A stretch of 64,000 bases of DNA from Runella sp. MFBS21. Lineage in GTDB: Bacteria; Bacteroidota; Bacteroidia; Cytophagales; Spirosomataceae. The notes below the pieces were generated by a model. That model was not told the origin of the DNA. It was given only the letters and a program-made list of their open reading frames with translations, and searched no databases. Below, one piece after another: positions 61,102-64,000 of the stretch (position 1 is its first letter; each line of letters begins with the position of its first letter). The stretch lies in the NCBI RefSeq assembly GCF_029433105.1, contig NZ_JARNTW010000022.1, positions 1 through 64,000 of the forward strand, given 5' to 3'. Both the position numbers and the translations under genes were made by a program.

Positions 61102-61132
61102 CCCCCTTCTTTTCCTAAAAGAGAGAAGGGGG
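61102..61132 (-). terminator. Intrinsic terminator of icd
   Basis: CCCCCTTCT (61102-61110) and AGAAGGGGG (61124-61132); on the minus strand it is followed by TTATTTTTTTT. It lies 9 bp after the icd stop. Confidence 0.85.
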
Positions 61133-61141
61133 TGAGGAGAT

Positions 61142-62359
61142 TTATTTAGCCAATTTTGCTTGCAAATTAGCGTCAAGTACATCCAAAAACTCTTCGGTGT
61201 AGAGGTAATGCTCACCGTGGTTTACTTTGTTGCCGTGGATACATACGGCCAAGTCTTTGGTCATTTTGCCACTTTCTACTGTTTCGACACAGACTTGTTC
61301 CAAAGCTTCGCAAAAATCAACCAAAGGCTGATTGCCGTCTAGTTTGCCACGGAAAGCGAGGCCGCGTGTCCAAGCAAAGATAGAAGCGATAGGGTTTGTA
61401 GAAGTAGGTCTGCCTTTTTGATGCTCACGGTAGTGGCGAGTCACGGTTCCGTGGGCGGCTTCTGCTTCCATTACTTGTCCGCTAGGAGTAAGAAGTACGG
61501 ATGTCATCAACCCTAATGAGCCAAATCCTTGGGCTACAGTATCAGATTGTACGTCGCCGTCATAGTTTTTACAAGCCCATACGAAGTTTCCGTTCCATTT
61601 CAAGGCCGATGCCACCATGTCGTCGATGAGGCGGTGCTCATAATGAACGCCTTGCGACTTAAATTCGGCTTCGTAAATTTCTTGGAAAATATCTTTGAAA
61701 CGGCCGTCGTATTTTTTCAAGATGGTATTTTTTGTGGAAAGATAAACAGGCCATCCTTTTTGCAAACCTACTTGGAAGCAAGAACGTGCAAATCCACGGA
61801 TTGATTCATCGGTGTTGTACATGGCCAATGCTACACCATCACCTTTGAAGTTATATACTTCATACTCGGTTACGGTGCCATCTTCACCTTCAAACTTAAT
61901 GGTAAGTTTTCCTTTGCCCTTGGTTACGAAATCCGTAGCGCGGTATTGGTCTCCAAACGCATGACGGCCAACGATGATAGGAGAATCCCAGTTGGTCACA
62001 AGACGAGGTACATTTTGGCACACGATAGGCTCGCGAAAAACCGTACCGTCCAAAATGTTACGAATCGTTCCGTTGGGAGATTTCCACATTTGTTTGAGAT
62101 TAAACTCTTTCACGCGGTCTTCGTCAGGCGTGATAGTTGCACATTTGATACCTACACCGTATTCTTTGATGGCGTTGGCAGCATCTATGGTTACTTGGTC
62201 GTTGGTTTCGTCACGATACTCAATACCAAGGTCATAATATTTAATATCAACGTCTAAGTAAGGAAGGATGAGTTTATCTTTGATAAAACGCCAGATGATA
62301 CGCGTCATTTCGTCGCCGTCTAGTTCGACTACGGGGTTTGCAACTTTGATTTTTTCCAT
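61142..62359 (-). CDS. icd: NADP-dependent isocitrate dehydrogenase (eukaryote-like type)
   Basis: 405 residues, matching the length and sequence type of mitochondrial/cytosolic [23 protein letters not shown], then [38 protein letters not shown] with the substrate-phosphate serine and arginines. Metal-binding Asp residues lie in the [10 protein letters not shown] segment, and the NADP-specific region is [20 protein letters not shown]. It converts isocitrate to 2-oxoglutarate in the TCA cycle. Monocistronic; a -7 box lies 45 bp upstream. Confidence 0.96.
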   Translation of the reverse strand: MEKIKVANPVVELDGDEMTRIIWRFIKDKLILPYLDVDIKYYDLGIEYRDETNDQVTIDAANAIKEYGVGIKCATITPDEDRVKEFNLKQMWKSPNGTIRNILDGTVFREPIVCQNVPRLVTNWDSPIIVGRHAFGDQYRATDFVTKGKGKLTIKFEGEDGTVTEYEVYNFKGDGVALAMYNTDESIRGFARSCFQVGLQKGWPVYLSTKNTILKKYDGRFKDIFQEIYEAEFKSQGVHYEHRLIDDMVASALKWNGNFVWACKNYDGDVQSDTVAQGFGSLGLMTSVLLTPSGQVMEAEAAHGTVTRHYREHQKGRPTSTNPIASIFAWTRGLAFRGKLDGNQPLVDFCEALEQVCVETVESGKMTKDLAVCIHGNKVNHGEHYLYTEEFLDVLDANLQAKLAK

Positions 62360-62403
62360 GTTAACGACATAAAATTGGGATAGTGAAGACTAAATTAAGG
62401 ATG

Positions 62404-62411
62404 CAAATATA
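62404..62411 (-). promoter_or_regulatory. -7 box of icd
   Basis: On the minus strand TATATTTG, an exact TAnnTTTG, 44 bp before the icd ATG. The -33 position falls in the end of the upstream gene and has no clear TTTG. Confidence 0.5.
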
Positions 62412-62422
62412 ACCAACTATGT

Positions 62423-63814
62423 TTAGGAAGCCTTACGTATTTGCAACCAATTTACAGCAATAATCAATAAAGCGGGTAAAGCGTTGTACAAGAAAAATTG
62501 TACCAATACCGATAAACTAAGTAGTAAAGTGGCACTAAAAAGTAACATCAAATAAAAAAAACAAGCAGAGACGATGGGATTGATAGAGAGCGTTTGCTGG
62601 AAGGCGTGGTTGAGCCACCTACACCCTCTACCAAATATAAAATGGCCCACAAAGACCAATAGATAGCCTCCATTGAAGAAAAGCTCTCCTGCCACTGGAA
62701 TTACCTTATCCTGAGAAACATAGGTGTAATTATGGAAAGATAAATTGTAAATGTAAGGACCACTTTGTTCTCTGAAGTCTTTGCCCATGACCGGAACGGG
62801 ATCCAGTAAAGAAGCTAATAAAGTAGAAGAAGGGGGGGGGATATGTAATAGTGGGGTGATTTGATAAGGACTGCCCAAATAAAGTTGATGGGCAAACCAT
62901 ACATAATCAGTATCTTCAACATAATGCTTGAAAAGCGTTTCTATAGATTGGAAATCTAAGAAAGGCTGTACCCGTATATATCCAAAGAAAAACAATATTA
63001 AAATTCCTAATTCAATCACTAACAAGATTTTCCATTTATAACGAACCTTCCACTGTGCCCCCAGAATACTCATAAAAGCTAATAAAGGGTAAAGCATATT
63101 GGAGCGATTGCTGCTTAGAATACCCATCATACATAGCGGTAGCCAAAAGACAAAAGTGAAAAGAGAGGGTTGGGGGCGGGAGGTAGGGGTAGTTTTATAC
63201 CATAAAAGCATAATTCCGAAAGGCCAGAATTTTTGGCCAAGATTGGCAATTAAACCCAGTGGAGAACCTGAATGGTGTTCTAAAATTTCTTGCGTAACGT
63301 ACGAAAAAAAAGACCCTTCTATGTATTTTTGAAGAGAGCCATAGAGAATAATAAGTGAGGTTATTGAAATTGTCAAATAAATGAAAATGAGGGTATTAGT
63401 TAAGTTTGGAGAATGAAATGTAGGGATTTTGATGCCTTTGCTCTTAAATTCCCAGCCCCAAAGAAAACTCACAAAAGAAACGATATAAATACTAACTTCG
63501 GTCAAAATAGTTTGATTATCATAATAGGTGGGCAATATCTTATTACCCACCAACAATAGCTCAATCGGAATAACAATAAATTTATGAAACCATATCAAAA
63601 GCATGATATTTTTGGGTGTAATGAGGGCTGGGTCGCTATCTAAAATATGGAAGTTGCCCTTGAAACATCCCCACACAAAAGGCAGAAGTAAAATAAAAGG
63701 AGTAGGAGAGGTATTGAAAATAGAGTCAGACACCAACGAAATCCAGACCGCTGTTACAATAAGCCCTATGACAGCAAGCTGTCCCCACCAAGTGCGTTTT
63801 ATCGTAATTTTCAA
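62423..63814 (-). CDS. Multi-pass membrane protein, oligosaccharide-polymerase-like (Wzy candidate)
   Basis: 463 residues with about eleven membrane helices and a large periplasmic loop in the C-terminal half (about 280-370, with HQLYLGSPYQITPLLHIPPP and FREQSGPYIYN). The SSNRSNMLYPLLAF segment is like the conserved Arg-containing helix region of O-antigen polymerases and oligosaccharide repeat unit polymerases. No polysaccharide cluster is visible in the window, so this stays a topology-based guess. Confidence 0.6.
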   Translation of the reverse strand: MKITIKRTWWGQLAVIGLIVTAVWISLVSDSIFNTSPTPFILLLPFVWGCFKGNFHILDSDPALITPKNIMLLIWFHKFIVIPIELLLVGNKILPTYYDNQTILTEVSIYIVSFVSFLWGWEFKSKGIKIPTFHSPNLTNTLIFIYLTISITSLIILYGSLQKYIEGSFFSYVTQEILEHHSGSPLGLIANLGQKFWPFGIMLLWYKTTPTSRPQPSLFTFVFWLPLCMMGILSSNRSNMLYPLLAFMSILGAQWKVRYKWKILLVIELGILILFFFGYIRVQPFLDFQSIETLFKHYVEDTDYVWFAHQLYLGSPYQITPLLHIPPPSSTLLASLLDPVPVMGKDFREQSGPYIYNLSFHNYTYVSQDKVIPVAGELFFNGGYLLVFVGHFIFGRGCRWLNHAFQQTLSINPIVSACFFYLMLLFSATLLLSLSVLVQFFLYNALPALLIIAVNWLQIRKAS

Positions 63815-63943
63815 AAGTTAACAAAATTTGTAGTGCCATTTGCCCCTTTTTTTGACCAGAAAATAAAAGAAAGTCACCATTTGATGAAACGGGGTTGCGA
63901 ATGGAGCTAGAGCTGTATATTTTCGTAAAAAAATTTGAACGAT

Positions 63944-64000
63944 ATGACAAAGAAAAAAACAACCCCTCCGGAGAGCGCCGAAAAGCCGCGCGTTCATAAA
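63944..64000 (+). CDS. 5' end of a gene cut by the window end
   Basis: ATG at 63944 opens a frame of 19 codons to the last base (MTKKKTTPPESAEKPRVHK), a basic, Pro-rich start. It is divergent from the polymerase-like gene. A -7-like TATTTTCG lies about 20 bp upstream (63918-63925). No family can be named. Confidence 0.55.
   Translation, partial: MTKKKTTPPESAEKPRVHK

Noticed and set aside
61087-61215. Start of the exported protein at 61215
   Set aside because: It overlaps icd by 74 bp and crosses the icd terminator; the GTG at 61086 starts the signal peptide.
1-64000. CRISPR arrays, tRNA, rRNA, insertion sequences, prophage genes
   Set aside because: No regularly spaced repeats, no cloverleaf or rRNA-like segments and no transposase, integrase or phage structural gene was recognised by eye; short or degraded elements could be missed.

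Overview
The window looks like chromosomal DNA of a Bacteroidota bacterium, most likely order Cytophagales (Runella/Dyadobacter/Spirosoma-like). The reasons are a SusC/SusD pair, several exact Bacteroidota-type -7 boxes (TAnnTTTG), PorT-type outer-membrane barrels, a BatA homologue, DUF4834 and DUF2147 proteins, an AIR-synthase-type PurM, a eukaryote-like NADP isocitrate dehydrogenase and moderate-to-low GC. This is inference from gene content; no rRNA or tRNA gene was seen.

Layout. 1-3.0 kb: a secreted lipoprotein with a C-terminal DUF6973-like, toxin-like domain, followed by three tandem paralogous small lipoproteins (candidate immunity array). 3.0-8.9 kb: Crp/Fnr regulator, DUF3592 protein, purM, a Tat-exported Gfo/Idh/MocA oxidoreductase and a class-C beta-lactamase-like hydrolase. 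8.9-18.9 kb: a minus-strand operon of seven genes plus a structured RNA. It runs WGR, HEAT/ARM repeat, WGR + beta-propeller, membrane protein, winged-helix + SWIM zinc finger, TPR-like protein, a predicted retron msr-msd RNA, and a retron-type reverse transcriptase. 19-24.5 kb: ICMT-like methyltransferase, sulfatase, SDR, barrel protein, VWA protein. 24.9-32.2 kb: a 1432-residue SdrD-like surface protein, then an ECF sigma factor, its membrane regulator and a barrel protein. 32.2-34.5 kb: winged-helix regulator and membrane proteins including diacylglycerol kinase. 34.8-39.4 kb: SusC/SusD. 39.5-64 kb: mostly housekeeping and envelope genes (quinone oxidoreductase, CocE hydrolase, glmM, gamma carbonic anhydrase, haloperoxidase-like PAP2 protein, OmpH, subtilase, BatA, MMPL transporter, fRMsr, GT9, siroheme enzyme, xylulokinase, isocitrate dehydrogenase, a polymerase-like membrane protein).

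The standout is the 8.9-18.9 kb locus. In the 343-bp gap upstream of the reverse transcriptase I find the parts expected of a retron RNA. There is an a1/a2 inverted repeat (15 bp with one bulge) bracketing about 233 nt, small msr-like hairpins, and a 22-bp msd-like stem. A promoter-like element (TTTG-N18-TTAATTTG) would place the transcription start at the first base of a1. From memory, ARM-repeat and winged-helix-SWIM partners are the signature of type XIII retrons. Here they come with two WGR proteins, a beta-propeller, a multi-pass membrane protein and a TPR-like protein. WGR-HEAT plus SWIM also recalls the E. coli yeh (MolR) cluster, but without a MoxR ATPase or VWA gene. I infer an anti-phage or related conflict system. 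The retron call is strong; the roles of the accessory proteins are inference.

Where the longest open frame was implausible, starts were moved to the Met (or GTG) that precedes a signal peptide or avoids a terminator; this is stated entry by entry.
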